Shown here: positions 1 through 8,768 of the stretch, piece after piece
Layout: every line of letters begins with the position of its first letter
Position numbering within the stretch: the first letter of the stretch is position 1
From: a virus
DNA: 42,811 nucleotides
Strand: one strand, 5' to 3'
IMG/VR virus record: IMGVR_UViG_3300021185_000725
Span: 1-42,811 of that record
Made by a program: the position numbers and the translations under genes
Notes under the pieces: model-generated
Databases searched by the model: none
What the model saw: only the letters and a program-made list of their open reading frames with translations
What the model was told of the DNA's origin: nothing

Positions 1-1002
1 ATGGTGATCTTGTGCTCCAATCTTTTTGTATTGTTTTGAAATTAAGAACTCAGCAAAGTCTGGGAGATACCAAATGTTTAATGCACTAACGGTACACAAT
101 ACTTTACCTACAATATTATCATGTGGCGAGTTCTCTACTTTGTCTAATGTTTGTTCTACTGTTTCCCATTCAGTTGGATAGCGTAGCCATTTATTCATTT
201 CGCCTATACCATCAATACTAATCATTAGTTCTACAAACTTAAAGTTACTCCATAGTTCAATTATATCGTCTGGCATTATAGTGCCATTAGTATGGTAACG
301 TAGTTCTATGTGTTCTGCATGTCCACTCTCAACACACATCTTTAAAAAACGTTTGTGGTTCTTTAGGTATAGCGGTTCACCACCTGCAAATATAAAATGA
401 CGCATGGTAGGCAGCAATGGTTCAATCTCTTCAATCCAAAACTCATCATCTTCGGCCCACTTAAATTTATTACGTTTGAAATCTTGTATCTTCCAATCCC
501 AATCATCTTTAACTTCGCCTTCGCTGTCTGCAGCTATTATCTCAGCAGCCTTAACCCACTTACTTGAATCAGTAGGTCTACACATAACGCATTGCACATT
601 ACATGTGTTTCCCAAACGCAAGTCTAATGTAACAACATCTTGATCTAAACTACCGTCTGTGTTTGTGCTTGCAATTAATTCGTCAATGTATTCTCTGCCT
701 AGCTTCTTTGTCCACAGATTATTTTCATTCATTCTGTGACTTCTAATACCAGCTACTTCTTCTTTGTAACAATGAGAACATGCTTTTAGTTTTTGCTCGT
801 CGAGCATAGCCAGTCTGGCTTTCTTCCAATAGTAACTATTCCATATACCATCTACTGTTGTATGATTTAAGTTTACTCTTTCGTCTGGTGGCTTCTGTGC
901 AACACAACATAGTAATGCAGTGCCGTCAGTGTGTGTTGCCATATGTATCCATGGCAGTATACAGAAATCTTTTCCGTAATCTTCTAAAAAGTCTTGTGCC
1001 AT
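1..1002 (-). CDS. Radical SAM protein with N-terminal twitch domain (C-terminus cut by window edge)
   Basis: The frame is open from the ATG at 1002 to the window edge (334 codons), so the C-terminus is missing. It carries the radical SAM cluster motif CNVQCVMC (Cys134, Cys138, Cys141) and a GGEP motif at about 207-210. These fit an iron-sulfur enzyme that makes a 5'-deoxyadenosyl radical from S-adenosylmethionine. An N-terminal block with Cys14, Cys32-Cys33 and CSHC (75-78) matches the auxiliary-cluster 'twitch' domain placed before the core, as in the N-Twi-rSAM family. The start overlaps the stop of the preceding gene (TAATG), so translation is probably coupled. It looks like a paralogue of that gene, sharing the FCxxPW, CC, WNS and CxxCY landmarks. 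Substrate unknown; the neighbouring glycosyltransferases suggest a modification pathway. Confidence 0.85.
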   Translation of the reverse strand, partial: MAQDFLEDYGKDFCILPWIHMATHTDGTALLCCVAQKPPDERVNLNHTTVDGIWNSYYWKKARLAMLDEQKLKACSHCYKEEVAGIRSHRMNENNLWTKKLGREYIDELIASTNTDGSLDQDVVTLDLRLGNTCNVQCVMCRPTDSSKWVKAAEIIAADSEGEVKDDWDWKIQDFKRNKFKWAEDDEFWIEEIEPLLPTMRHFIFAGGEPLYLKNHKRFLKMCVESGHAEHIELRYHTNGTIMPDDIIELWSNFKFVELMISIDGIGEMNKWLRYPTEWETVEQTLDKVENSPHDNIVGKVLCTVSALNIWYLPDFAEFLISKQYKKIGAQDHH

Positions 1003-2354
1003 TATAACATCTCTTTTATAGATTGATATAGTTCGTCGTCTATAATACTAAAGTTTGTGTTACGTTTACGATCCCATACTTGGGTTAATGTAACAAACTC
1101 TGTTAAGTTTTCGTGCCAGTTTTCTAATTGAGGTTGCTGTAAGTAACTGATGATACCGTCTACACTATTCTTAACTAACCAATTCTTCTCGTATAGATAT
1201 TTGCATGTAACTGAAAACTCTTGTAATCTTTTTAATGCAGGTGCTCGTTGTTCAACTGTAAGATTACGTATGTCTAAATAATTTGGATGCGTGTTTATTA
1301 ATATATCTACACCAATTGTTTTCCAATCGTGGTTTGGATAATATTCATCTGTTAGTTCTGCTGCTAAGTATAATACTTCGTGTATACGATTTAAATTATA
1401 TATTTGTAGCACTGGAGTAATGTTACTGTTAACATTTGGCTTGTCTAACATAGCACGATAGTTTCTAAGAATGATATCCCAACTCTTAGTTCCACGTATG
1501 AATTCGTTTACATTGCCTACACCATCAAGGCTGGCATTAATATCTACACTTTCATATTTGCTTATGCTGTTTAGGAATTTTGGATTAGCGTTTGTGCAAT
1601 TTGTGTTCATGAATACTGTTATGTGTTCAGCATGTCCATTGTCTGCAGCAAAGTCTAAGAAGTCCATGTTGTTCTTAATCATAGTAGGCTCGCCACCTGT
1701 CATGTAAACTTTTCTCAAGTCTGGAAGCCATGCATAGATATCTTTCCAAAAAACATCAGCATCAAATTTATCTCTATACTCTTTGCTGTATACCCAGTCT
1801 GGAGTTTTGCCATATGTTTTTTCTTGTATCTTTTTGTATTCAGGTTCTAGTTCTTCTAGTTGCTTATTTTCTTTTGCAATTGTGCTACTGTTAAAACTAT
1901 TACACATTCTACAACTAAGGTTACATAGGTTACCCAGTCTTAAATCTAAGTATACCGGATCGTGGTCAGGTAGTCCCATGTCGTTATCATAGCTTGCCTT
2001 AACCCGTTCGTGTATTGCATCTGCACCAATTCTACGTTCCCATTCTTCGTTGTGCATTTGTCTAAAACTTTTTTTACCTACTTCTTCTTGTAGGTAACAA
2101 TGCTTACAACTACTAATCTGTTCACCTTGTATCATACCAAGTCGAAGGTCTTTCATAGCATCGCTGTTCCATGCTTCTTTGAGAGTAGTGGTGCTGATAT
2201 CTAATATCTTTCCATCCTGGTCTCGTAGAACACTTGGCTTTGCAATACAACAAAAGTCAATGCTTCCACTTGTATTAACCATTAAGCTGAGCCATGGGTA
2301 AACACAGAAGGTATCTCCATAATGTTCTTCCCAATTAGTTTTGGTATCTGCCAT
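1002..2354 (-). CDS. Radical SAM protein with N-terminal twitch domain
   Basis: A complete 450-residue protein. The radical SAM motif CNLSCRMC lies at Cys144, Cys148 and Cys151 and is followed by GGEP at 220-223. The N-terminal twitch-like block has FCVYPW (16-21), Cys35-Cys36, WNS (62-64) and CKHCY (83-87), expected to bind a second iron-sulfur cluster. Such proteins modify peptides, sugars or other small groups by radical chemistry; the substrate here is not predictable. The ATG lies 3 bases after the stop of the glycosyltransferase-like gene upstream, and its stop overlaps the start of a second radical SAM gene. It therefore sits in a tight operon. Confident on fold, open on reaction. Confidence 0.88.
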   Translation of the reverse strand: MADTKTNWEEHYGDTFCVYPWLSLMVNTSGSIDFCCIAKPSVLRDQDGKILDISTTTLKEAWNSDAMKDLRLGMIQGEQISSCKHCYLQEEVGKKSFRQMHNEEWERRIGADAIHERVKASYDNDMGLPDHDPVYLDLRLGNLCNLSCRMCNSFNSSTIAKENKQLEELEPEYKKIQEKTYGKTPDWVYSKEYRDKFDADVFWKDIYAWLPDLRKVYMTGGEPTMIKNNMDFLDFAADNGHAEHITVFMNTNCTNANPKFLNSISKYESVDINASLDGVGNVNEFIRGTKSWDIILRNYRAMLDKPNVNSNITPVLQIYNLNRIHEVLYLAAELTDEYYPNHDWKTIGVDILINTHPNYLDIRNLTVEQRAPALKRLQEFSVTCKYLYEKNWLVKNSVDGIISYLQQPQLENWHENLTEFVTLTQVWDRKRNTNFSIIDDELYQSIKEML

Positions 2355-2357
2355 ATC

Positions 2358-3344
2358 TTATTCTAATGTATCTTCTACTTGGTCTTCTCTAATTTGTGCT
2401 CCCATACGACTTGGGTTAATGTAAACTTCTTTAAAGAAAGCACTGCCCTCTTTACCTAAGTCTGCAATTTCCAGATGTAATCGTTTGCGTAGGTCAATGC
2501 CAAGTTCAATTGCCGAATCTTCTACTGCTTTGTAATTCCATTGTGTTCCTGTGCGTTTACATAGTTGATCTGGATTGTCTTGAAACTGTGGCAATACTTC
2601 TTGATTAAAATAATTAGTAAGCCAGTTAAAGTCTCTAACGTTTTTCCAATCCCATTCTGTTCTAGTAATGTTTGTCATATGGCATCCTAGACGTGCGCCA
2701 TATATTGCCCATATGCCATTCTCACTATCGTCACCAACGCTCATCCATGTTAACAAACGTTTATAGTTTTTGCTATGCACACGATCCTTTAGTTCGCTTG
2801 GATCAATTACATCGCCATCTACTAATCCCATCTTAACACCTTCACGGAAGCCGGCTCGCCATGCTTGTAGTGGACTACCATTGTTCATTACTGTGCAATA
2901 GATATTATTCATTTGCACGTAGTTAATGTTCCAACAGAAATCTACTTGAGCTCGTTTGTCGCCAGCTGGTGCATTCTCATGTGTTTTCATATTCATAACA
3001 ACAGGCTTTGGCCAACACTTGATACCACCGTTGCCGTATACAAGTCCATTGGTAATGTTCTTGCCAGCCCAACTAATAACATCAGTTTCACCAATCTTAT
3101 CCATGTCTACTTCGACACTAAAGAAAGCATCATGCACAATGTTGTCTGCATCAATTGTAATAAACCTATCAGTCTCTGCCATCTGTGCTGCGGCCTTGTG
3201 TGCTGCATCACTTCCCTCTACGCCATGACTACGTTTAGCCCATGGGCATTTGTCTAGCAAGTCTGCATAGTTCTCATCTGCATTTGGTTCGTCATAACTG
3301 ATATATACAATATCAAATTCATTAATGCTCTGCATGTTACTCAT
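2358..3344 (-). CDS. Glycosyltransferase-like protein (GT2/GT-A type)
   Basis: 328 residues. The N-terminal part reads as a GT-A nucleotide-sugar fold: a beta strand FDIVYISYDEP near residue 10, an AAHKAAAQMAET helix, then FITIDADNIV near 62-71. There the DAD triplet is the expected metal/nucleotide-sugar binding DxD motif. The rest is rich in Trp and Asn and has no other recognised motif. Similar proteins with YISYDEPNADENY-type starts occur in marine T4-like phages. A clear Shine-Dalgarno (GGAGAAAAGA) precedes the ATG, and the start overlaps the upstream gene's stop by 8 bases. Acceptor unknown; the position between radical SAM and GT8-like genes suggests sugar transfer to a virion or host-surface component. 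Confidence 0.7.
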   Translation of the reverse strand: MSNMQSINEFDIVYISYDEPNADENYADLLDKCPWAKRSHGVEGSDAAHKAAAQMAETDRFITIDADNIVHDAFFSVEVDMDKIGETDVISWAGKNITNGLVYGNGGIKCWPKPVVMNMKTHENAPAGDKRAQVDFCWNINYVQMNNIYCTVMNNGSPLQAWRAGFREGVKMGLVDGDVIDPSELKDRVHSKNYKRLLTWMSVGDDSENGIWAIYGARLGCHMTNITRTEWDWKNVRDFNWLTNYFNQEVLPQFQDNPDQLCKRTGTQWNYKAVEDSAIELGIDLRKRLHLEIADLGKEGSAFFKEVYINPSRMGAQIREDQVEDTLE

Positions 3345-4311
3345 TCTTTTCTCCGTAGTAATTCACTGTTAACTTTTTGTTCTTAAATGTAATTATAGGA
3401 TCAACTGGCCAATTATCCGGCAAGTCTATTTCTATCTTATTATTAAGTAACTTAGAAGTTTGAAATCTTAATGTGTTGACATAGTTGTCAACTTCTGTGT
3501 CTGATACATGTAATTCTAACTTAGGTTTGTTATCAAAGTAATACATTGTATCTGGACCGACTTCACTCTTAATAATTAACTTATCATTTAATGTATACAT
3601 ATTTATGTGTGCTGTTTCACCTCTGTTTGCAATTTGATGTGTGCGTTGGTTGTTGTCATCTTTTTCTGATAGTGCAACATCACTAAATTCAATACCATAT
3701 GTTTCAAACACAGGCTTGGTAAAGAAACTTATCTCATCCCAACTATTAATATGACGTGTTACCTCAGGTGGAACTTGTATATAAAGATGCCTGTCGTTAA
3801 TAAATTTAATTGCATCAACTGGAATAACTCCTATCATATAATCTGGATCATTCTTCCTACAAAGATAAAGATCTAGTATGCTTGTGTTATCTTGCTTGAT
3901 ACTATTGATTTGTCCCAGGTTCAATGATTTTTTAATTGTGGTTAAATTAATTTCCATCTTAATTGTGTTGGTTGCACGTATAACTTTAATATACACATCA
4001 CATATACTTGGGTCTCTTTCTAATGCCTGGTTTAGCTTTTCGCCGTTTGTTTTTAATTCTAGTGTAGAACTTTTAACATCAATGTCCCAGGCTTCATTAA
4101 AGATATCCCAATGAACTGCATACTTGTTAATCTTTTTCTTGCCTGTTATTAAATGTTTACATATAGAATTTGTAGAAGCAGTTACTTCTTCATCTTCGTT
4201 TGTAGTAACAAACTGTCGTGGGCCAATGCTCAGTATTTTGCCTGAGTTTTTATTAAATCGAATATACCACTTTTTACTTTGTGATGGTGCTGTAGTAGTT
4301 GCGTTGCTCAT
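3337..4311 (-). CDS. Hypothetical protein of the glycosyltransferase/radical SAM cassette
   Basis: 324 residues, not recognised. It is rich in Lys, Asn, Asp and Ile. Its predicted beta-strand-rich segments (for example KLIIKSEVGPDTMYYF, LELHVSDTEVDNY) suggest a beta-sandwich or virion-associated protein rather than an enzyme with an obvious active site. There is no signal peptide, membrane segment or Cys-rich motif. The ORF overlaps the upstream GT8-like gene by about 38 bases and the downstream gene by 8, so it is an integral operon member. The long 5' overlap has no strong ribosome-binding site, so the exact start is uncertain. Confidence 0.6.
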   Translation of the reverse strand: MSNATTTAPSQSKKWYIRFNKNSGKILSIGPRQFVTTNEDEEVTASTNSICKHLITGKKKINKYAVHWDIFNEAWDIDVKSSTLELKTNGEKLNQALERDPSICDVYIKVIRATNTIKMEINLTTIKKSLNLGQINSIKQDNTSILDLYLCRKNDPDYMIGVIPVDAIKFINDRHLYIQVPPEVTRHINSWDEISFFTKPVFETYGIEFSDVALSEKDDNNQRTHQIANRGETAHINMYTLNDKLIIKSEVGPDTMYYFDNKPKLELHVSDTEVDNYVNTLRFQTSKLLNNKIEIDLPDNWPVDPIITFKNKKLTVNYYGEKNE

Positions 4312-5125
4312 TAAATATTTCGTCTGTTAAGAATTCATTCTCATGGTAACTTAGTGTTCCATTGACTGCATAGTTTTGGATTTTTATTTTTCCATTAGCA
4401 CTTGACCAAATGTTCAACTTATCAGTCCACTTGTTTATTTTACCTAATGCACCTGACACTACACTATTCTTCATATCAATATATTGTAATACGTTGTGTT
4501 GTGCAACTGTATCGTCGCCTGTATGTGTAGCAACAAGTGAGTGCATAACATCAGCATCAAAGAAGTCTGGTATGTGTTGAGGTTGTAAAAATTTAACACA
4601 AGCATCTTTCCAGTATTGAAAATACACATCTGCTAATTTAAAATGACGTAGTGCTACTTCATTCTTTTTGAAGAAGAACATGTTAGTATAAACTACATTT
4701 AAGTTGTATTCACTTTGTAGACTGTTTTGATATTTTAAACTAATTTTGTTTTTTCTAATATCATTAACTGCATCTGGAAATACAATGTCATAGTGATCTA
4801 TTAGATATTCCCACATGCTGGTTTGATCGTCTTTGACTAACGATTTACAATCTATAGCTATTGTATTCTCATATGGACTACACCAGTATAACTGCCAATC
4901 ATTTTGTCTACATGTTGTGTGTTGTTTATATGGTAAGTCTGCAACTGCATCAAACCCTTCCAGAAAAGAACGTTCTACTTTATTGCTGTCTGGAACTACT
5001 AGTGTAACACTAGCATCTGGCATCTTGCTCTTAATTGAAAATGCACAACATTGTGCTTGTCTAAACTCAATAGGATTGACAGCTATAATTACATAGCCGT
5101 TCTCGGCAATAATTTCATTACTCAT
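4274..5125 (-). CDS. GT8-like glycosyltransferase paralogue lacking the DxD motif
   Basis: About 283 residues. The ATG at 5125 is chosen over a TTG at 5128 because GGAG lies 6 bases before it. It looks related to the gene just upstream: SPYENTIAIDCKSLV aligns with SPFSKTLLLDTDYIV there, and the C-terminal FFDADVMHSLVATHTG aligns with FRTDYCVSIAVHILNG. The Asp-x-Asp pair that binds metal and nucleotide sugar in GT8 enzymes is changed to Asp-Cys-Lys. It may therefore be a non-catalytic partner, or may use other residues. Family membership is inferred from the paralogue, not from a database match. Confidence 0.6.
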   Translation of the reverse strand: MSNEIIAENGYVIIAVNPIEFRQAQCCAFSIKSKMPDASVTLVVPDSNKVERSFLEGFDAVADLPYKQHTTCRQNDWQLYWCSPYENTIAIDCKSLVKDDQTSMWEYLIDHYDIVFPDAVNDIRKNKISLKYQNSLQSEYNLNVVYTNMFFFKKNEVALRHFKLADVYFQYWKDACVKFLQPQHIPDFFDADVMHSLVATHTGDDTVAQHNVLQYIDMKNSVVSGALGKINKWTDKLNIWSSANGKIKIQNYAVNGTLSYHENEFLTDEIFNEQRNYYSTITK

Positions 5126-6026
5126 CAAAGAACTCCATAAGTTTTGGCTTTACTCTCGATAATGCACGTTTGTTCATAACGTGTAAGTCTAAATTTTTAT
5201 GCTTGATTAATATGTTCTTCCATTCTTCTTTTGTGTCATTGCCAAGGCATATCCAATCTTGTAAATTGTTAACATCAACAATATCATCTTTTTGCGATAG
5301 ATAATACATTGGTTGGTCATCAAAGTTATGAACAACATCACCTTCTTCCATGCCATTTAGTATATGAACAGCAATGCTTACACAATAATCTGTTCTGAAT
5401 AAATTGTTTGGAAAATTATATAAGAATTGATAGAACTCGTAGTTCTCTGCAACATGAGCCCATAACTCAAAAAATATTTTACTAAATTCACTACGATCAA
5501 AATATACAACTGTGCTCCACCACATTTTAACACCACCTGGGTATAACAACACTTCGTTTATGTGTGGGCTATCATTTCTGGCACTTACGGCATTGTTAAA
5601 CATTGCAACACCCTCGTATGCCATACTACGTAGTAGGAATTCATTCTTTACAATGTAGTCAGTATCAAGCAATAGTGTTTTTGAAAATGGACTGTATTCC
5701 CATATCTTATGCTTGTTGCTGTTACTGAACTGTGCTTTGAATTCTGTCCATGGACTGTCGTAGTGTCTACGCTCATTGGGTCTGAATTCATCTTCTGTTA
5801 TTTTTATATAATCAAAACACTCATTAATAACATCATCTTCTTGCGACTGTTTCATCCATGCATAAGTTCCAGCATCAGTGATTATACAAACTGGTAAGTC
5901 AAGATATTCTTTAACATATCGAGAAGCAAGTATTGCCAAGTCAACATAATCTAAATGCTCATTGTTATAAACAAAGAAGCATACTCCTTCATCTTCTTTG
6001 TATGGTTGCACTTTGTATTCGCTCAT
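5118..6026 (-). CDS. Glycosyltransferase, GT8-like
   Basis: 302 residues from the ATG at 6026; a TTG two codons upstream is also possible. A GT-A fold is suggested by the N-terminal strand GVCFFVYNNEH, a VCIITDAG segment near 48-55, and KTLLLDTDYIV near residue 115-125. The DTD triplet is the expected metal and nucleotide-sugar site of GT8-type retaining enzymes. Such proteins add hexoses to acceptors in the cytoplasm. The start overlaps the preceding stop (TAATG) and the stop overlaps the next gene, so it belongs to the 6376-to-1 operon. The acceptor is unknown; tail fibres encoded next door, or host-surface glycans, are inferred possibilities only. Confidence 0.7.
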   Translation of the reverse strand: MSEYKVQPYKEDEGVCFFVYNNEHLDYVDLAILASRYVKEYLDLPVCIITDAGTYAWMKQSQEDDVINECFDYIKITEDEFRPNERRHYDSPWTEFKAQFSNSNKHKIWEYSPFSKTLLLDTDYIVKNEFLLRSMAYEGVAMFNNAVSARNDSPHINEVLLYPGGVKMWWSTVVYFDRSEFSKIFFELWAHVAENYEFYQFLYNFPNNLFRTDYCVSIAVHILNGMEEGDVVHNFDDQPMYYLSQKDDIVDVNNLQDWICLGNDTKEEWKNILIKHKNLDLHVMNKRALSRVKPKLMEFFDE

Positions 6027-6376
6027 TACCAATCCATTATTGTTTTGATACTTCTAGACTTTCGTAGTTTTTGGTATTCAACATCATACTCTTGTGTAGC
6101 ACTAATATACTGATCTACTAATTTATCCAGTAGTTCTTTTAAGTCAGCTACTTGAACTGGATTATCTTTTGAATCAATTAAGACTACATTTTTATTTTTG
6201 TCAAGGTCAATTAATGTTTTTACAAATGCAATTGTTTCTTGATCTGCAATAAACACACCAGCTTGGTGATGCACTAATTGTAACTGTGCTACTCTGTTTT
6301 TAATATTTCGTTTCTGATTGTTAAGTGTTAAAGTGTAATTGCTAAACTCTAACGCTTTCTCAAGACGTTCGTCCAT
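6026..6376 (-). CDS. Small helical (coiled-coil) hypothetical protein, first gene of the accessory operon
   Basis: 116 residues, charged and almost entirely helical in appearance. Heptad-like stretches run at about 1-40 (LEKALEFSNYTLTLNNQKRN) and 78-110 (LKELLDKLVDQYISATQEYD), separated by a short beta-like segment (NKNVVLIDSKDNPV). A dimeric or oligomeric coiled-coil protein is likely. The ATG has a strong Shine-Dalgarno (AGGAG) 8 bases upstream. It is the first gene after the sigma-70-like and late promoters at 6402-6439. No family is recognised. It resembles in size the small structural or assembly helpers near fibre genes of T4-like marine phages, but that is only an inference. Confidence 0.7.
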   Translation of the reverse strand: MDERLEKALEFSNYTLTLNNQKRNIKNRVAQLQLVHHQAGVFIADQETIAFVKTLIDLDKNKNVVLIDSKDNPVQVADLKELLDKLVDQYISATQEYDVEYQKLRKSRSIKTIMDW

Positions 6377-6401
6377 AGAAAATTCTCCTAGTTTATATAC
6401 T

Positions 6402-6430
6402 ATAATACGCTAATTGTGGGGTTTTGTCAA
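6402..6430 (-). promoter_or_regulatory. Sigma-70-type promoter
   Basis: Read on the minus strand: TTGACA (6430-6425), 17 bases, TATTAT (6407-6402). This is a near-consensus host housekeeping promoter with ideal spacing. Transcription would start near 6395 and enter the 116-residue gene about 20 bases later. It directly follows a late-promoter motif at 6439-6432, so the cassette could be read both early and late. Confidence 0.75.
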
Positions 6431-6431
6431 G

Positions 6432-6439
6432 TATTTATT
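6432..6439 (-). promoter_or_regulatory. T4-type late promoter AATAAATA
   Basis: On the minus strand the sequence is AATAAATAC, matching the NATAAATA motif found upstream of the other structural units here. T4-like late promoters (TATAAATA) are recognised by gp55-bound RNA polymerase. It lies 56 bases before the ATG at 6376 and immediately before the sigma-70 -35 box. Confidence 0.6.
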
Positions 6440-6445
6440 ATCGAC

Positions 6446-7861
6446 TTAGACGCCGGTAATTGTAACTGTTAGATAGTTAACAGCCGTCCATGGAGTTACT
6501 TGAGATATAATTGGAGCGGCACGTTCTAGGAATACATAGTCTACACCAGTAGCTGGTGAGAAGTATGTAGCTAAACTATTGCCAGATATGTCAGCTGTGT
6601 CTGGTGTTTCTAATGGCTGAGCATAACCAAACTCACCAATGATGTCAGTATTAATAAATGAATCATCATCGTCATCTTCAATAAGTTTTATTTTTAAATG
6701 TATTTCAAAATTATTTGTAGTAGGGTTAACAGTTCCTCTTAGATCCATAATAAATCTTCGTTGTGAATATATACCACCTGGACTAGAATAACCAGAACCG
6801 TATTCGCCTGCTTCACTACCACCGCCGTAGCTGCCGTTTCCAGTTCCGCCATCAGCAGCAACATTGTATACTGTTACCCAATCATCATTTGTAGGATTTG
6901 ATCCATTGTCAAAACCACTCATATGCCAAAAGCCTTTTGATCCACCAAGACTACTAAAAGGTGCATCGCCTTCGCCGTCACCGTCGTTTGTTGTAGTTAG
7001 TGCACCTATACGAACTACACCTATGTTATCAAAGAAATCGTTCCACACCAATGATGGTGTATTTGTGCCACCGGCAGTTGACGACATGTCAACTAATAAT
7101 TCTCCACCACTGTTGAAAAAATGTCTTGCTTCACTGTAACTTGTAAATGCAAATTTATGTTCGCTGTATAAGTCTGCTTGCCAAGGTGTTCCACTGTTTG
7201 ATGTAGTAACAATAGATGTGTTAACATTTTTTGAAGAGGGGTCGATATTAAATTTATTTGGTTCAATAACATTGTTATATACGTTTTCTAATTGATTGTA
7301 TAGTGTTGCTGATATTGAAGTAGAAGATGAGCGTGGAACTTGCAAAGATGCAAGAGACTCTTCCATGTGCCAAAGACCTGCGTTAATCTGTGCAATTAAA
7401 TAATTTGTATGTTCTGCGGTAATTATTGTAGTCTGTGCTACAGTTGGTATAACTGCTGGTTGTCCCCAACCTTTTTGTCTAGCTATTTCTGTGTTGTGAC
7501 TGTTTGCTATAGTGATTGTAACTATATCGCCAGCTGATGGAATATTTCCATATGAGTCAGTGAATGTAATAATTTGACCATTTGTTTCATACTCATTGTG
7601 TTGTGTCTGAAGTTCTTTTAGAAAACCGTTAACTTTTAGTAACATTACTTTTTTTATAAACCAGCCAGCAGGTGCGCCTAGTGGCTGTTGAATAGTGTAT
7701 GTTTGACCAGCACTACCATCGCCTCCGGTATAAGTTTCAGTTACAATACTATCTGTATAGGAATAGGTCTCACCTTGCCAATAGGCATCATATAACGCTA
7801 CCAGTTCGTTGAACTGTGCGGCAGTAATCTTCTCAGCATTTGGTGGACCAGTAACTGGCAT
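6446..7861 (-). CDS. Putative tail fibre / structural protein
   Basis: 471 residues, the last gene of the tail operon. The N-terminal third contains repeated short beta elements (YTIQQPLGAPAGWFIKKVML and QIITFTDSYGNIPSAGDIVT). The middle has SYSEARHFFNSGGELLVDMS, a motif I associate with fibre and adhesin proteins of marine T4-like phages. A Gly/Ser-rich stretch follows near 340-370 (GGTGNGSYGGGSEAGEYGSG), then an acidic run EDDDDDS. It lacks signal peptide and membrane segments. The ATG is 1 base after the stop of the preceding fibre-like gene. A virion surface role is inferred from composition and position; receptor binding is not shown. Confidence 0.65.
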   Translation of the reverse strand: MPVTGPPNAEKITAAQFNELVALYDAYWQGETYSYTDSIVTETYTGGDGSAGQTYTIQQPLGAPAGWFIKKVMLLKVNGFLKELQTQHNEYETNGQIITFTDSYGNIPSAGDIVTITIANSHNTEIARQKGWGQPAVIPTVAQTTIITAEHTNYLIAQINAGLWHMEESLASLQVPRSSSTSISATLYNQLENVYNNVIEPNKFNIDPSSKNVNTSIVTTSNSGTPWQADLYSEHKFAFTSYSEARHFFNSGGELLVDMSSTAGGTNTPSLVWNDFFDNIGVVRIGALTTTNDGDGEGDAPFSSLGGSKGFWHMSGFDNGSNPTNDDWVTVYNVAADGGTGNGSYGGGSEAGEYGSGYSSPGGIYSQRRFIMDLRGTVNPTTNNFEIHLKIKLIEDDDDDSFINTDIIGEFGYAQPLETPDTADISGNSLATYFSPATGVDYVFLERAAPIISQVTPWTAVNYLTVTITGV

Positions 7862-7862
7862 A

Positions 7863-8765
7863 TTACTTTACTCCAACTACTACTTCAACTAATCCAACGC
7901 CTAATGTGTCTTTGTTTGCTAATGCTCTGCCTACAACACGGAACCAATCCATACCTACTTCTTTTTCGTATTCTGATACTGCTCTAGCTACACCTGGAGT
8001 ATCACTTGTAATTAAACGTTGTCCTTTGTGAACTTCGCCTATAACTTTACAAGGAACTCTACCTTCTAGTGCTACTGGAACTGTAGTGCCTTCAGCACCG
8101 CTGTTCATTAAGTATGCTGGGTTACTTGATACAATACCAAATACCTCTGGGCAATGTTCTATAGTAGTTTGTGTTACTTCTGCTTCGCCGCCAATCTTAA
8201 CAACTGTGCCTGGTTCATAATCTACATCACTTGTGTAAAGTTCTGCAAGGTCGGCATATTCTGCTGTAGTTGCCGTTCCGTGCATTTTCATACCTGCACC
8301 TAATGTTAGTCCCTTTTTAATTTCATTACCTGGGAATAATCCACCGTTGTAATCTGTTTCGCTATTGTTAATACCAAATTTTTCAGTTGAACCCGTAAAG
8401 TCTGAACAAAATGCAGCAACTGGTGTTCCTGCTGATTCAACTACAAATACATCATGTAATACTGGAGTTGCTTCGTTGTCTAACATTTTTACTTGGTTAA
8501 ATGTTGTTCCACTCCACTTAACACCGTCGTATACTTTAAGTGTGTCTTCATCGCTATGATACCATAGCTGACCTGCAACTGCGTTAGCTGGTCCGCTTAC
8601 TGTATTGTCGGTTGCAAAATTTTCTAGTAAGTCAACAAAGTTTTGAGCTATTGCTTCTCCGTATCCAAAATAATCTTTACCAACAAGTTGTAAGCTAGTT
8701 TCTGTATTAAGGGTGCCGTATTCTACTGTTATATTTGCACCTAATTTATTAATTGTGTATGACAT
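7863..8765 (-). CDS. Tail fibre-like protein with C-terminal maturation-type domain
   Basis: 300 residues. The N-terminal half has the GYGEAIAQNFVDLLENFA and AVAGQLWYHSDEDTLKVYDG elements common in tail fibre proteins of marine T4-like phages. The C-terminal half (about 168-285) reads LAELYTSDVDYEPGTVVKIG, VFGIVSSNPAYLMN, LEGRVPCKVIGEVHKGQRL and ITSDTPGVA. This pattern matches phage appendage domains such as peptidase G2-like or intramolecular chaperone regions, which trimerise and may self-cleave; cleavage is not demonstrated here. The gene sits between two other fibre-type genes with 1-3 base gaps. Confidence 0.75.
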   Translation of the reverse strand: MSYTINKLGANITVEYGTLNTETSLQLVGKDYFGYGEAIAQNFVDLLENFATDNTVSGPANAVAGQLWYHSDEDTLKVYDGVKWSGTTFNQVKMLDNEATPVLHDVFVVESAGTPVAAFCSDFTGSTEKFGINNSETDYNGGLFPGNEIKKGLTLGAGMKMHGTATTAEYADLAELYTSDVDYEPGTVVKIGGEAEVTQTTIEHCPEVFGIVSSNPAYLMNSGAEGTTVPVALEGRVPCKVIGEVHKGQRLITSDTPGVARAVSEYEKEVGMDWFRVVGRALANKDTLGVGLVEVVVGVK

Positions 8766-8768
8766 TTT

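Noticed and set aside
404-643. Plus-strand ORF of 79 codons at 404-643 and similar antisense ORFs across 1-29800
   Set aside because: They lie opposite clear minus-strand genes with recognisable motifs; their peptides are low-complexity shadows.
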